From Onthophagus taurus (Eukaryota > Arthropoda > Insecta > Coleoptera > Scarabaeidae), in the NCBI RefSeq assembly GCF_036711975.1, contig NC_091974.1, positions 1 to 64,000 of the forward strand: a DNA stretch of 64,000 bases. Direction: 5' to 3'. Positions 50,482-61,435 of this stretch are shown here, piece after piece. The translations under genes were made by a program, and so were the position numbers. Within the stretch, counting starts at the first letter, position 1. Every line of letters begins with the position of its first letter. The notes under the pieces were generated by a model, which saw nothing but the letters and a program-made list of their open reading frames with translations, made no database searches and had not been told where the DNA came from.

Positions 50482-53220
50482 CTTACGTGAAGCGTTTCCT
50501 TAAGTACAAAAAACGTAATAAATGGAAGGAGTTCTGTAACAGCTTAAATAGGAACTCTTCTCCAAAAGTTGTGTGGAATAATATTAGGAAATTCAGTAAC
50601 ATTTCCAACACTTGCTCTGACATTCCAGAAGAAAAAATTTATGAAATGCTACAGTCTCTTTCCCCTCCATTTGTGGTTAATAAGATGCAGAGAACTGTTA
50701 GTGCTTCATCTTCACATTTTATTACATCACCATTCACATTGCACGAACTTTGCTTAACTTTTGCACATCGCAAATCTACTGCACCTGGTTTCGATAACAT
50801 AACCTATAAGATATTAGAGCGTTTACCTGAAATTTTGTCCTTCTTACTCTCTATGTATAATGAAATGTGGGCAACGGGCAAAGATATACCGGAAATTAAA
50901 AAAGTTATAATTGTTTTAATCCCAAAAAGTGATGCTTCTGGAGGTAATCAATGTACTTTTCGGCCCATATCTCTTTTGTCTTGCATACTTAAGACTTATG
51001 AACGTTTAATCAAGGCTCGACTCGAGTGGTGGATGGAGGAAAATGGTATCCTGCCCTCTCAACAATTTGGTTTTAGAAGAACATTTAGTTGTATTGAAGC
51101 TGTAACTGATTTGATTACAGACATTCAGTTAGCACTTTCACAAAACAAATTTAGCGGTGCCATATTCCTAGATATGAAGGAGGCCTGACTGCGTTTCTTT
51201 GGAAGTACTGCAAAATAAACTTGTCAATCTTGGATTGCCTTCAATCACGGTGTGGAATATTTTAAATGTTTTTATGAATCGGCAATTATACGTTAGGGAT
51301 CAAGGCGGTTCGCTACACGGCCCAAGGCTTTCATCAACCGGTCTTCCACAGGGCTCAATTTTAAGTCCGATTTTATTTAACCTATATACCATTGACTTTC
51401 ATAAAGTTTTTGAGGGCAACGTTAAAACATTACAGTACGCTGACGACTTTTGTATCTTGTGCTCTAACAGCAGCCTTTCAGAATTACACAGTAACCTGAA
51501 TGGTGCGGTTCATATGTTGGGTAACTGGATTAACAACAATGGAATGATTTTAGCGGAACAAAAATCTGCAATGGTCTACTTTGCAAGACACAGAAATTTG
51601 CCATCGGGAAGTATAAGTCTGGGTTCTTTTAGTTTCCCAATCCACAACTGCGTCCGTTACTTGGGTGTAATGATAGACAACAAATTAACTTGGAGGAAGC
51701 ATATTGATAGCATAGTGCAAAAATGTGAAAGGTTTTTGAATGTTTTTCGGGTATTTGTGAAAGTTAAATGGGGGGCCGATATTCACGTGGCACACGGCTT
51801 TTATAGAAACTGTATTAGATCACATTTAGATTTTGGTTGTAGTATATTTGGTAACGCAAAAGAGAATCAATTGAAACGTTTAAGAATTATTCAGAGTAAA
51901 GCTTTACGCATAGTTTTGGGCGCCATGAATTCCACTCCGGTGGAAGCTTTGAATGTTGAAGCGGTCGAACCACCTCTTTTTTTACGAAGAAAAGTGCTGG
52001 CATTTAAACAACTCCTGAAACTAAATGTTTCATCGAATGGTGTTCTCCCGAAGAACATCCATAGACTTACAGTATCAACAGTGTCCGCTCGTTTTTGGAG
52101 AAGGAAATCTTTATCTCCCCTTGTTGTTGCTTACAGACAGCTCTTCCCAAACCTGCACAGGGTGCTGCATCGATCTATATTCCCTGCCATCCGATATTTT
52201 GATTATATTCAACCGATACATGTTATATTCCCTCATTTTGGTGATAACACATTACACAATAAAGGAATATTCAATCAGTTAATGAATGAGATTAAAGATA
52301 GTTTGATTATTTACACAGATGCGTCTAAGACATCTGACGGTTGCGGTTGTGCCTTCTTAGTACCCAGCTTGGGTACCCAGCAGTGGGTATCACATAAAAT
52401 TAAAGTTGGACCCTCATAGTAGCATTTTCTCTGCGGAAGCATATGCAATCCTTGAGGCCCTGCGGTATGTTTTGTCAGTCCGTTACTCTGTCGTGTCAAT
52501 ATTGTCTGATTCTCAAAGTGTGTTGATGGCTTTAAGACACAAAAAACATTACACTACTCTCCACCCTTGCGTATTGGACATTGTATCCACTCTTGTGGCA
52601 TTGTCGGAACAAGGAATTTCATGTACATTTATATGGGTGAAAGCACATAGCGGTATAACTCACAAAGAACTAGTTGACGTGTTAGCTAAGGAGGCGATAC
52701 AGGATGGTAAGCACATTGATGTGGGACTCCACTCTGGAGAAGTTCATTCCCACTACAGAAATAAAGAAGAAAGAGAGCACTGGAAAGCATACTATAATAA
52801 AAGAATAACACAATATGCAGTTATACATCCTACTGTCTTGTTTCGCCAGTGGGACATGGGGGTTGAGGTGTCTCGTAGGTTTTCAGCTACTATTGCACCA
52901 CTGAAATTTGGTTACGGTCGTTTTCCATCTCACTTGTATAAGATTAAGATTTGCGGATCTGCATCACATATTGTTGAGTTGTAAATTTCATGAGAAATAC
53001 CGCTCAAGATTTATTAATGCGTTGCTTGCCTGTGGTTTTGTTTTGCCTATTAACATCGTTCATGTATTGAGTTGTAACCTGTTCAATGTCCTTTACATTA
53101 TATATGAATTTTTGGTGAGGTCTAATATTGCGATCTTTATAAGAAGAACTTTATTAGAAGTATTTCTGGAACGTCATCTTGGAGCTACGTCATCGAAGGT
53201 CGTTTAAAAGTCACTTGGTA
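50482..53220 (+). pseudogene. LINE RT and RNase H (right part of split LINE)
   Basis: Continues the LINE after the ATCTG duplication. RT: APGFDNITYKILERLP, TFRPISLLSCILKTYERL, then motif A IFLDMKEA, where a 2-nt loss near 51,187 shifts frame just before the catalytic FD. In the next frame come STGLPQGSILSPILFNLY and QYADDFCIL. RNase H: YTDASKTSDGCGCAFLV, a 1-nt shift near 52,415, SILSDSQSVLMAL, WVKAHSGI. A zinc-knuckle-like ADLHHILLSCKFH in a further frame ends at 53,207. At least three frameshifts make it a pseudogene. Confidence 0.88.
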
Positions 53221-53631
53221 TCTGTTGGTGACAGATTGGGTCATTCATAACCTCAATATTTTGGTATCATTGTTACTATTTCTTTTTGGAGAAGATTATT
53301 TTGGATTGGATTGGAATTGGAGTCGTAAAATACCATTTGGAGCTGTAAAAGGGATTTATTAAGGCTAAGTTGTATTTTTTTGTTTAATGTAAACTATTAT
53401 TTTTTTGTGTAATATATGATTAATTGTTGATTAGAGAAGTTAGAGTTAACTTCTAAATTTTAAGATATTAATTGATTATCACCTTTTTTTATAAACTTAT
53501 CAATTTATAGTATTCTTAATTATTTTCGGTTTTTTATAAGGTGAAACAATCTAAATATAAAATATAACGAAGTTTTGATTTTAGTAAAAATTAATTTATT
53601 TACAACTTAAATACAAGTAACTTTATTTTGT
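53221..53631. other. AT-rich stretch: LINE 3' end and Polinton-remnant downstream region
   Basis: Contains a TTGGATTGGATTGGAATTGGAGTCG run near 53,310 and long T/A tracts, with no gene. The LINE 3' terminus lies here but no poly(A) or target duplication could be fixed. Confidence 0.45.
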
Positions 53632-54120
53632 TTACATAAAAAAATTTCTTAAAATTAATACATTGTTTTGTGAGCATACTGCTGGAGAGCCGATGGGAGC
53701 CGAATGGAACCAACATTGTTTGGAGGTTGAATTTAATTTAGTCCCATCCTCTTCCGCAAATTCTAACGCAATATATGTTACTGTTGAATTATTATGGTAA
53801 CGTGCTTCCAAAAATTGCTTCTTTTGAGTTCCCTTAACAAATATTTGATCGTAGGTGGAAATTAAGCCATCAATTACATTTAGACCTTCTGATTGATTTA
53901 TCCACCCATCGTCATATAACAACCTGTGATGGTTGCGTTCTAAATATCTTACTAACCTCTGATCTTGAACGTATAATCGTTGGAATGGTATACTAGGCTT
54001 TAGGTGTAAATGCATAATGTAGTCGGTGGCGGTGATATCTAGAAGAGTAAATTCTGTAACTTCGAATTTAGAGTTGACATAAAACCCTTGAACGTCTACA
54101 ACCGCACATCTGAACTTCAT
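53632..54120 (-). CDS. D-x-QGF family protein (second Polinton copy)
   Basis: The 162-residue frame is intact and starts MKFRCAVVDVQGFYVNSK. It shares with the protein at 965-1435 the D-x-QGF strand, the central NHH...DDGWINQSEG (HH...NDGF there), the FVKGTQKKQFLEARY block and the C-x-x-H...C-S-x-x-NV C-terminus, while most other positions differ. The neighbouring capsid copy has decayed but this gene has not. It lies 118 bp downstream of that capsid remnant, the same order as at the left end. Function unknown. Confidence 0.65.
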   Translation of the reverse strand: MKFRCAVVDVQGFYVNSKFEVTEFTLLDITATDYIMHLHLKPSIPFQRLYVQDQRLVRYLERNHHRLLYDDGWINQSEGLNVIDGLISTYDQIFVKGTQKKQFLEARYHNNSTVTYIALEFAEEDGTKLNSTSKQCWFHSAPIGSPAVCSQNNVLILRNFFM

Positions 54121-54238
54121 ATTGTAAACTAATATATGAACACATGTTGGAATATAATTTATAATTGTGGATACCTCCCCAGTACATCTGATTTATTAAA
54201 ACGAAATGTTGTTGAAATAAAGTTGTTTACAACCTAAT

Positions 54239-54678
54239 CTATATTTGATTTATCATACCAGTTAAAGGTACATATTTGAAAACACGATCATGCAAGATTA
54301 AACAGTAGAGGGAAGTAGCATTAGGTATCTCTTCACTCGTTTCAAATTCAATGCGAATATCAACGGTTCCAACATTTAAAATATCATTTTGCCGTGAACA
54401 ATCAATTACAATAATCGGTGAATGTGCTATAAATGTAATAATAAGGTGAATCTGTTAAACATTGGTTCTGCAAGTTCTTGATCGTAATAGGTCTTTGCGA
54501 AATTACAATACATTTCATATAAAACTGCAACTTGACCTGTCTAAAATTTTAAATTTAAACCTTCATATTTCTCACTATTTAAAAACACTTTCATGTCTGT
54601 TAAATTACATTGGTCAAATTGTGATGCAGAACGTAACGGATTATCTTTTCTATTAGTTTGAAATCTTAATATAAAGTA
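54239..54678 (-). pseudogene. Polinton double-jelly-roll capsid-like remnant
   Basis: Read on the minus strand: RFQTNRKDNPLRSASQFDQ, MKVFLNSEKYEGLNL, an in-frame TAG, VAVLYEMYCNFAKTYYDQ, then after a shift PIIVIDCSRQNDILNVGTVD, LYCLILHDRVFKYVPLTGM and a stop at 54,241-54,239. It is homologous block by block to the C-terminal half of the protein at 1-882. The N-terminal half is absent. With the gene at 53,632-54,120 it forms a two-gene Polinton remnant. Confidence 0.85.
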
Positions 54679-55432
54679 AAAACCATGTAAAAACTTCTAA
54701 CTTGCATTTATTTATATAAAGTCGTACTAGTTTCGGGTTACCCCATCATCACCGACAACTATAAAGATTACAAACCATAAGATAACAAACATGTAAGGTG
54801 GTAAATATAATAGAGTGATGTTAATTCGAAAAATTTTTAAATGAATTAAGAGGGGAATCTCTTTTTTTTCTATTAAATAAAGTGATATCTTTCGGAATTT
54901 TTGGCTGACAAACTAAGTGTTCTTCCAATTTAATCTTTTGCGTAAGTTTAGAACATATATTTATTTATTTAAAAACACATTTGTTTATAAGAAATAACGC
55001 CTGCTATGTCCTTCAACAACGTTGTCACGTGAAGTGTCTAAATCGTTGGTTGACACGATATCCACCTTTGAGACGATTTGAAACTGAAAAATCAAATGGT
55101 GTTCTCTTCTATATACATGTGATTATCGTCTGAACTAGAATTAAGCAACAAAAAAAATTATTGACAAAATGGCGCCTAGTTAAATCAAAATAACCGATTT
55201 TGCTCTTAAAATCGGTAAGTTTATTGCAACAAAAGCATATGTATATAAGGTATCAGTTTCTCTGTAGGTCAAACGATAGAAAGGTGCTTTCTGAATGTAC
55301 AGTTAAAATTTCAAGCCAATCGATTGAGTAGTTATTTAGAAATCATGTCAACCAGTTGTAAACAGTACGTTTCGAGAAAAACGCATTTAAAGTTTTAAGT
55401 ACAATTTGTGAATTTATATTCAATACTTACGG
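54679..55432. other. Noncoding stretch, possible Penelope end at 54,720
   Basis: ACTAGTTTCGGGTTACCCC followed by ATCATC (about 54,727-54,751) resembles the noncoding ends of Penelope-like elements. The rest is AT-rich and without a supported gene. Confidence 0.4.
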
Positions 55433-56966
55433 CTAATCTGCTATACCAGGGCCGTACACTATTCCTTCTTCTTGCTCGTTGAAATCTTCTTGCTCCTGTT
55501 GATGCAATCTTTGTTGAGTACGAGCTTCTTTTGTCGCTTGAAGGTTGCGGCGAGTCGATTGCTCCAAACGCTTTTCATCCCGAGAGTTGGCATAAATTTT
55601 AGTCTGCTCACCAATTTGAATTCCCATTGTTTTCATAACTTTTAAAATAGCAAAACAGCCTTCATTAAAAATGCTGGCTGCTATATAAGCGGATATTTCA
55701 ACTGTTTTTAAACCACAGTGTAGATGTTTGGGGGCTAAACGCCAAACAGTAGAATTGAAGCTTTCATTATTATTTTGAGTTTCACCACCCAAACATCTTT
55801 CTAACAATTCTTTTGAGGACAAGTCTTCATATATTGGCTTTATAGCGGTTGCAACATCCGGATGAAGTGTCGGTTCGTGGTCGAATTCATCCAGTTTTCC
55901 CTTGGCTTCGGCTTTACGCCATTTACACCAACTCTCTGGTCCAATTGGGCAGTACATATGCTGCGGATTTTCGTTTGACGATAATTTATGGTAGTACAGC
56001 ATTGTTGCAGGTTGTCCATACAGCATTATACATATCTTCAACAGTATTTGGATGTCTCCTTATAGCTAACCCATAGTAAATCGTTAGTTCTTTTATTAAT
56101 TTGTCTGTCAACTTATTCTTTCCACCAAGTTTTTTATGTTTTTTCACGTTTCTCAGTCGTGCGCCCATGCGCTTTTCAACGTGATCTATGCATTCTTTTT
56201 TTTTTAATGGAAAGTTATCACCATAAGGATTCATAGCCAACAAGGCTTCGAAAGTTGCTGTGTCGCCATCGCCAATATAATTTATATACCTTACTTCATA
56301 CCACTCCCAAGATCTTTCAAACATCTCTTTTATAGCATCCACCTCCATCTTACCAGCTGATCCGTCATGATTTGCCGAACAATTCTCTTCATGTTCATCC
56401 ATCCAATTATATTCCTCAGTCCCAGATCTTGATTTCCATGGTTGACAAGCTTGACAGTACGACGATTTTACTACAAGATCGATCACTTTTCCACTATACT
56501 TTCCGATAAGAGTTGCCATTCCAAATAATGAATTAAATCCCCTCTTCTTCCACGTTCCATCACCAGACACAGTAATTTCTGTTGCCGAATTGCCGTTTTC
56601 AGTGTTTTTGGTTTTTCCTCCTCACTGCCTTTTTCTTCAATGCATCAAATACTGCTTTTGATGTATGTACATATTTTCTAAAGCAGCATAGTACAATGTC
56701 GAACTAAACCCTTGCGATAAATCCATGAGACCACAAAATAAATTTAACCCCTCTCTGGCAACTCTTAATAATCTCATGACCAACACTAACCTTCTATTTA
56801 CTTCGTAGGATTTGTTTTCAATCATAGGAGAAGATAGTATATACTGAACACCACATTCACATTCCATCGATATTTTAAATCCTAATCCACGAACACTGGA
56901 TTCACCAAAACTAATTTGATTTTTACATATTTTGCAGATTACCAGTTCCGAAATTGAGGTAAACAC
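55433..56966 (-). pseudogene. Second Mutator-like transposase, frameshifted
   Basis: The N-terminal part (56,966-56,637) includes ECECGVQYILSSPMIENKSYEVN and GLMDLSQGFSSTLYYAALEN. The core (56,570-55,986) has VSGDGTWKKRGFNSLFG (first D), SSYCQACQPWKS, YINYIGDGDTATFEAL (second D) and KKKECIDHVEKRMGARLR. The C-terminal part (about 56,000-55,433) has MYCPIGPESWCKWR, GGETQNNNESFNSTVWRLAP (a likely acidic/His end of the core) and a Gln-rich tail. Frame changes near 56,600 and 56,000 break it. It is a diverged relative of the gene at 30,178-31,781. Confidence 0.75.
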
Positions 56967-57357
56967 AGATAAAAAAAAGTAGGTAATAAATCTTTATTTA
57001 CTAAGGTGATATGTTTAATTATGTTAATTGTCTTTATTAATTTCAGCCACCTGGCCGTCTTCAGAAGACCTCTATAAGTACAAAATATTACAAAATATAA
57101 ATTAAACGGATTAAAATCAGAGTATAAACTTACGTCAGATATTATAAACGCACGTGAACATGTTAAATTGACGTGAACATTAAAACAAAAAAGGGAATGT
57201 ACAATCCGAACAAAATGCAAAGGCACACACAAGTAATATTAACATATTTGAAGAAATAAAATATCGAATCAAAATCAAAATAAAACGTGAACTTAATCTT
57301 TTTCGTAATTCGGGGCCTCTCTATTTTAACAATGCAGCAGCACTAGTCGCCTCCTAA

Positions 57358-58053
57358 CTAGGCTCTCTCGTTTGTTAAAAATTTTGCTTGTCCTTTATAT
57401 GGTGGATATGGATGTTTTAAGTATGTGTATAATGGGGTTTGTTGTGGAATTAGTTGTTCGTTGAGCAGTTTCTCTTTGGGATTGTTATGAAGAAAACGAT
57501 CTATTTCATATTGCTCCAAAAGTTCCATGTGTGTGCCCTTACTAATCTGGTGTAGTATTTTGACGTTTTCCTGTTCTTTAAAGTCATGTTGTGAAAAAAG
57601 TAAGTGTCTTCCAAATGCCGAGTTTTCTCTGGTTTTGTGTTCTTTAATACGCTGTTGCAATGTTCTTCCCGTCTCTCCGATATATATTGCCTGGCATGTG
57701 TCGCATTGTAGTTGATAGACTCCGTTCTTCTTTAGTAATTCTGTTTTGTCTTTATTGTTAATTAACAGGTTTTTCAGGGTGTTTTTAGTTTTGTATGTAA
57801 GACGAATTTTGTATCGGTTAAAAACTTTTTTCAGTTTATGCGATAATTGCCCTGGAAAAGTAATGGCTCTATAAATAGTATCTTCTTTTGTATTTAAGTC
57901 TTTAAGCGTAGTGGTGTTTTTAGTGTTATTTTTGTGTTGTATTTTATTCACGAGTTTTTGTATTGTATGTTTGGGAAAATTGTTTTGTTTTGCTATTTGT
58001 TGTATGATCAAACATTCCCTTTCAAAGTCTTGTGTATCCAGGCTTGAATTCAA
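57358..58053 (-). CDS. Penelope-like GIY-YIG endonuclease domain
   Basis: 231 codons ending ...GQAKFLTNERA. The linker (about 1-110) is Lys/Asn-rich; the GIY-YIG core reads GVYQLQCDTCQAIYIGETGR, then LQQRIKEH, with the catalytic R of TGRTLQQR, and a conserved E in ELLEQYEIDRF. The domain nicks target DNA for integration. It should be the C-terminal part of one protein with the RT at 58,541-58,083; the two are offset by a frame change near 58,070. Confidence 0.8.
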   Translation of the reverse strand: MNSSLDTQDFERECLIIQQIAKQNNFPKHTIQKLVNKIQHKNNTKNTTTLKDLNTKEDTIYRAITFPGQLSHKLKKVFNRYKIRLTYKTKNTLKNLLINNKDKTELLKKNGVYQLQCDTCQAIYIGETGRTLQQRIKEHKTRENSAFGRHLLFSQHDFKEQENVKILHQISKGTHMELLEQYEIDRFLHNNPKEKLLNEQLIPQQTPLYTYLKHPYPPYKGQAKFLTNERA

Positions 58054-58082
58054 AGCTCTGTGGAAATATGCTCTAAATGCTG

Positions 58083-58595
58083 CTAGTTTCTGGGATATGT
58101 CATGATGCGATTCATATGGTATGATGAGAATTTTATTTTATTATTTATTGTTCTTTGTAAAGTCAAATCTAAGAAATTTAATGTGTTGTTGTTTTCAATT
58201 TCGATAGTAAATTTTAGTTTATTGTGTATTGAGTTTATATATTCATGTAGGCCATTTATTTTCGTTTCGTCGTTAACTATTACAATAATGTCGTCAACAT
58301 ACCTTTTCCAAAAAATAATGTTTCCATTAAAGGGATTAACATTATTGATAATTTTGTCTTTTTCGATTTGGTTTAGGAAAATGTCCGCTAAAATGCCACT
58401 GAGGGGTGATCCCATTGGTAGTCCGTCATTATATCTGTAAATTTTGCTATCAAATTGACAAAAATTTTGTTTGAGACACTGTTTGAATAGAGTAATTAAG
58501 TTTTCTGTGTTTTTTCTGTTGCTAAGGTTGTTCTGTATCAATCCCTTTAATATGTTTAACGTTTCTATGATTGGTACATTGGTGTATAAAGTTAT
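58083..58595 (-). pseudogene. Penelope-like reverse transcriptase, C-terminal half
   Basis: Coding starts at the truncation point (ITLYTNVPIIETLNIL, part of motif A) and runs through YNDGLPMGSPLSGILADIFL (motif B) and WKRYVDDIIVIVND (motif C), then TLNFLDLTLQR. The frame is open from 58,595 to 58,083. The N-terminal RT fingers are missing because of the BEL insertion. Confidence 0.85.
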
Positions 58596-58960
58596 TGTTC
58601 AGAACTTTACGTTTATTTTTTTTTTATATATATTATTAATTATTATTTTAATTACATTTCAACCTTTTTTTTTAATTTCTTTATTTCGTTGCCTTAACTC
58701 TCAACCCGCGTTGTACATAAATCTATTATAATACTTTATTTGTTGTATATATTTCATGTTATTTGTTGTAAATATTCGAAATTCGACCATTTGTAAACCT
58801 GTTTGTACGGTATAAATTCGATGTCCTGTTCTTAATAAATCTTCTTGTTGTCCAGTCTTCAAGCGTTTTGGAAGTTAAAAACCCGTCCCGAATTTAAAGG
58901 TCAGTGAGATATAAAATTAATAAGAGAACAATAACGAATAATTCGCAAGATTAATAAACA
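58596..58960 (+). repeat. BEL/Pao 5' LTR
   Basis: 365 bp from TGTTCAGAAC to TTAATAAACA, followed within 2-3 bp by TTGGTCCTTCGAGCCGGA, the primer-site sequence typical of many BEL/Pao elements. CGGTATAAATTCG (about 58,808) is a TATA candidate and AATAAA lies near 58,834. The left flank is GTTAT, inside the Penelope RT. Confidence 0.8.
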
Positions 58961-59389
58961 TTTTGGTCCTTCGAGCCGGATTCATCTCGCTATTGAATCG
59001 AAAATCGAATTTTGTCAATTTTTCACGATAAAAATTAAAAGACGGCGTGATCTTCGACGGCCATATTAAAGGTCTCGCTCGGTCGGGTTTTTCCATTTAA
59101 AACGCTAACTTCCCCCTTCTAAAAAGGGAACTTATAGTGATATTAATAATTAAACAATTTTAAACAATTCACAAGACAGTTCAGTTGTTCGGACCGCGAA
59201 TTTTAATCGTTCGTGTCGTGCTTAACGTTTCCGGGATTTATTCCGGGAATAATGAAGGAGATTCATTATTTCTTTGAAAACGTTGCAACTGCTCTCGAAC
59301 AACAATCCGCGCGCGTCTTGTGTCTTATTGATTCACATTCTAATAATAAAGACTATATTACCGTGTTTTTCCATTTATTCTGATTTGCG
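58961..59389 (+). other. BEL/Pao leader
   Basis: Holds the primer-binding site at about 58,962-58,980 and an untranslated leader up to the gag ATG. No other feature is seen. Confidence 0.7.
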
Positions 59390-61435
59390 ATGTCAAAGTC
59401 CGGTGATAGAGAAAAGGACTCAGAATCTGTATTCGAACGTCAAAACGACTTATTCGGTTCGATTTCGCGTACTATTACAAATATTAAAAAATTGGCATTG
59501 CCAAAAAGAACTGTCGGTATCGTTCAGGCGCGATTAGAAAGGTTAGCTGAGTGTTGGGAAGAATTCAAAACAAATCATTTATTCCTGCTCCAATATCGCA
59601 CTACTCTTTCCGAAACGGTTTATTTCAAAGAGGATGTTTTCACTTCATGTGAAGAAGCTTATATCGAAGCTAAAGGAGCTATCTTCGAGTTCCTCCGAGA
59701 GCTAGAAACCCCTGCATCTCCATCTCCTCCACCGGCCAACGTCTCGACTGACACCAGTACAACGTTGCAACCTCGTCAATTGCCTCGTATTAGCTTGCCT
59801 GTTTTTAACGGAGCTTACGCGGAATGGGCTCAGTTTCGCGATTTATTTGTTACAATGGTCGCCAAGAATCCAAATCTTTCCGGGGTAGAAAAGTTCCAGT
59901 ATCTAAAAATGAGTTTAGTGGATGAACCAGCTCAATTAGTTAAAAATCTTTCAATTACAAATGATAATTTTGATAGAGCCTGGAAGTTGCTTGTCCATCG
60001 CTATGAAAATCTTCGAATTTTAGTCGATACTCAGGTGGCACGTTTATTTAACACAAAAAATATCAAAAACGAATCCGCATCAGAACTAAGTCGCCTCATC
60101 GCTGAAATCGAAGAAGCTTTAGCAGCTCTAGAGTCCTTGGGTTGCGATATCAAGCACTGGGACCCCCTACTGGTTTATTTGGTTGTCAAAAAACTCGACC
60201 AAGATTCCATGAAGGATTGGGAAAAGTCCGTTGGCGATCATCGAAATCCCTCTAAGTACAGCGAATTACTTGAGTTCCTTTCGTCGCGTGTATTAACTCT
60301 CGAGGCTATCGAGAAAAATTCTAACAAAAAACCTATTATTAATATTGGAATAAAAAATTCGAAAAATTTTCATGTCAAATCGCATAATGCCTCACCTTAC
60401 ACTCCTCGTTGTGCGTTGTGTAACAATCCACATTATTTGTCCCGATGCCAAAATTTTCTATCAAAAAGTCCAAAACAAAGATCCGAATTCGTCATGGGGA
60501 AGAAACTTTGTTATAATTGTCTTGGCTTTCATTCCATTACAACTTGTAAAAGCGAAAAAAGATGCAGAATCTGCCAAGATCAACATCATACAGTTTTACA
60601 CGAACTTCCTCCAGAAAAATTAAACAAACCTTCAACAGTCATATCGAAACCTCTTGCTACTAACACATCAAATTTGCCTTCAACAAGTCATACCGTACAT
60701 TCGCTTCACATAAACACTCCGGTTTTACTAGCTACTGCTTTAATACAAGTTTTGTCTCTCCATGATGAATCCTTTACAGTCCGCGCATTGATTGACCAAG
60801 GGTCGGAAGTGTCGTTTATCAGTGAATCACTGGCTCAACAGTTACACCTTCCTAGACGTGCTGCTTGTGTTCCTATTAATGGAGTTGGCTCAAAACGCAC
60901 ATGTACTTCAAACGGGCTTGTTTCCATTAAATTGGTGTCTCGATTGAATCCTTCAATTTCATTTCTTGAAGAAACATTGGTGTTACCAAAACTAACAACT
61001 TATCTTCCAAAGCGATTGTCAAATAACTTACCAGTTGAGGTGAAGAATCTTCCTTTAGCCGATCCAGATTTTGAGTCCGATAAACGAATCGACTTAATCC
61101 TTGGGGTACGGTTTTATTCCAAGATTCTTTTAAATCAAATTAAAAAATTCAATAACAATCTCATGGTTGCACAAGAAACTTCTATTGGCTGGATTCTTTT
61201 TGGAGCGATCGATTGTCCGGCTGCAACTAACAACACTGTTTACGGGTTTCAAGGTTCAGTTGACCGAGCTCTGATTGAGACTATTCAAAGATTCTGGAAA
61301 CAAGAAGACGATTCCCTTCCTGAACACCGATTATCATCAGATGAACGTGATTGCGAAAATCACTTCCTTCAGACATATTCTCGCGAAGTTAATGGTCGTT
61401 TCATGGTGCGGTTACCTTTCAAAAAATCCCCATAA
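59390..61435 (+). CDS. BEL/Pao Gag-protease part of the polyprotein
   Basis: 681 residues from MSKSGDREKD to a TAA at 61,433-61,435. The DUF1759-type Gag domain (about 135-280) has LPRISLPVFNGAYAEWAQF. Knuckle-like Cys/His clusters are CALCNNPHYLSRC, CYNCLGFHSITTC and CRICQDQHHTVLH. A retropepsin of the DUF1758 type follows (VRALIDQGSEVSFISESLA). The frame continues past the TAA in the same phase into RT sequence, so the stop is probably a nonsense mutation in a once continuous Gag-Pol. Confidence 0.85.
   Translation: MSKSGDREKDSESVFERQNDLFGSISRTITNIKKLALPKRTVGIVQARLERLAECWEEFKTNHLFLLQYRTTLSETVYFKEDVFTSCEEAYIEAKGAIFEFLRELETPASPSPPPANVSTDTSTTLQPRQLPRISLPVFNGAYAEWAQFRDLFVTMVAKNPNLSGVEKFQYLKMSLVDEPAQLVKNLSITNDNFDRAWKLLVHRYENLRILVDTQVARLFNTKNIKNESASELSRLIAEIEEALAALESLGCDIKHWDPLLVYLVVKKLDQDSMKDWEKSVGDHRNPSKYSELLEFLSSRVLTLEAIEKNSNKKPIINIGIKNSKNFHVKSHNASPYTPRCALCNNPHYLSRCQNFLSKSPKQRSEFVMGKKLCYNCLGFHSITTCKSEKRCRICQDQHHTVLHELPPEKLNKPSTVISKPLATNTSNLPSTSHTVHSLHINTPVLLATALIQVLSLHDESFTVRALIDQGSEVSFISESLAQQLHLPRRAACVPINGVGSKRTCTSNGLVSIKLVSRLNPSISFLEETLVLPKLTTYLPKRLSNNLPVEVKNLPLADPDFESDKRIDLILGVRFYSKILLNQIKKFNNNLMVAQETSIGWILFGAIDCPAATNNTVYGFQGSVDRALIETIQRFWKQEDDSLPEHRLSSDERDCENHFLQTYSREVNGRFMVRLPFKKSP

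Larger units (their letters stand above)
33484..53220 (+). mobile_element. LINE with RNase H domain, split by a 15.8-kb nest of retroelements
   Basis: The LINE's left part (to 34,687) and right part (from 50,482) are separated by an LTR element flanked by the 5-bp duplication ATCTG. Order: possible ORF1 end (33,536-33,727), endonuclease, [insertion], RT, RNase H and zinc-knuckle tail. The RNase H places it nearer the I/R1/LOA-type LINEs than simple Jockey; the exact clade is open. The 5' and 3' limits are approximate. Confidence 0.75.
56967..58595 (-). mobile_element. Penelope-like element, 5' truncated by a BEL insertion
   Basis: Holds RT and GIY-YIG genes on the minus strand. The 3' noncoding region (56,967-57,357) contains GCCACCTGGCCGTCTTCAGA, typical of this class. 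RT coding is cut at 58,595 where a BEL LTR begins, so the 5' two-thirds of the RT is not in the window. Confidence 0.8.
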
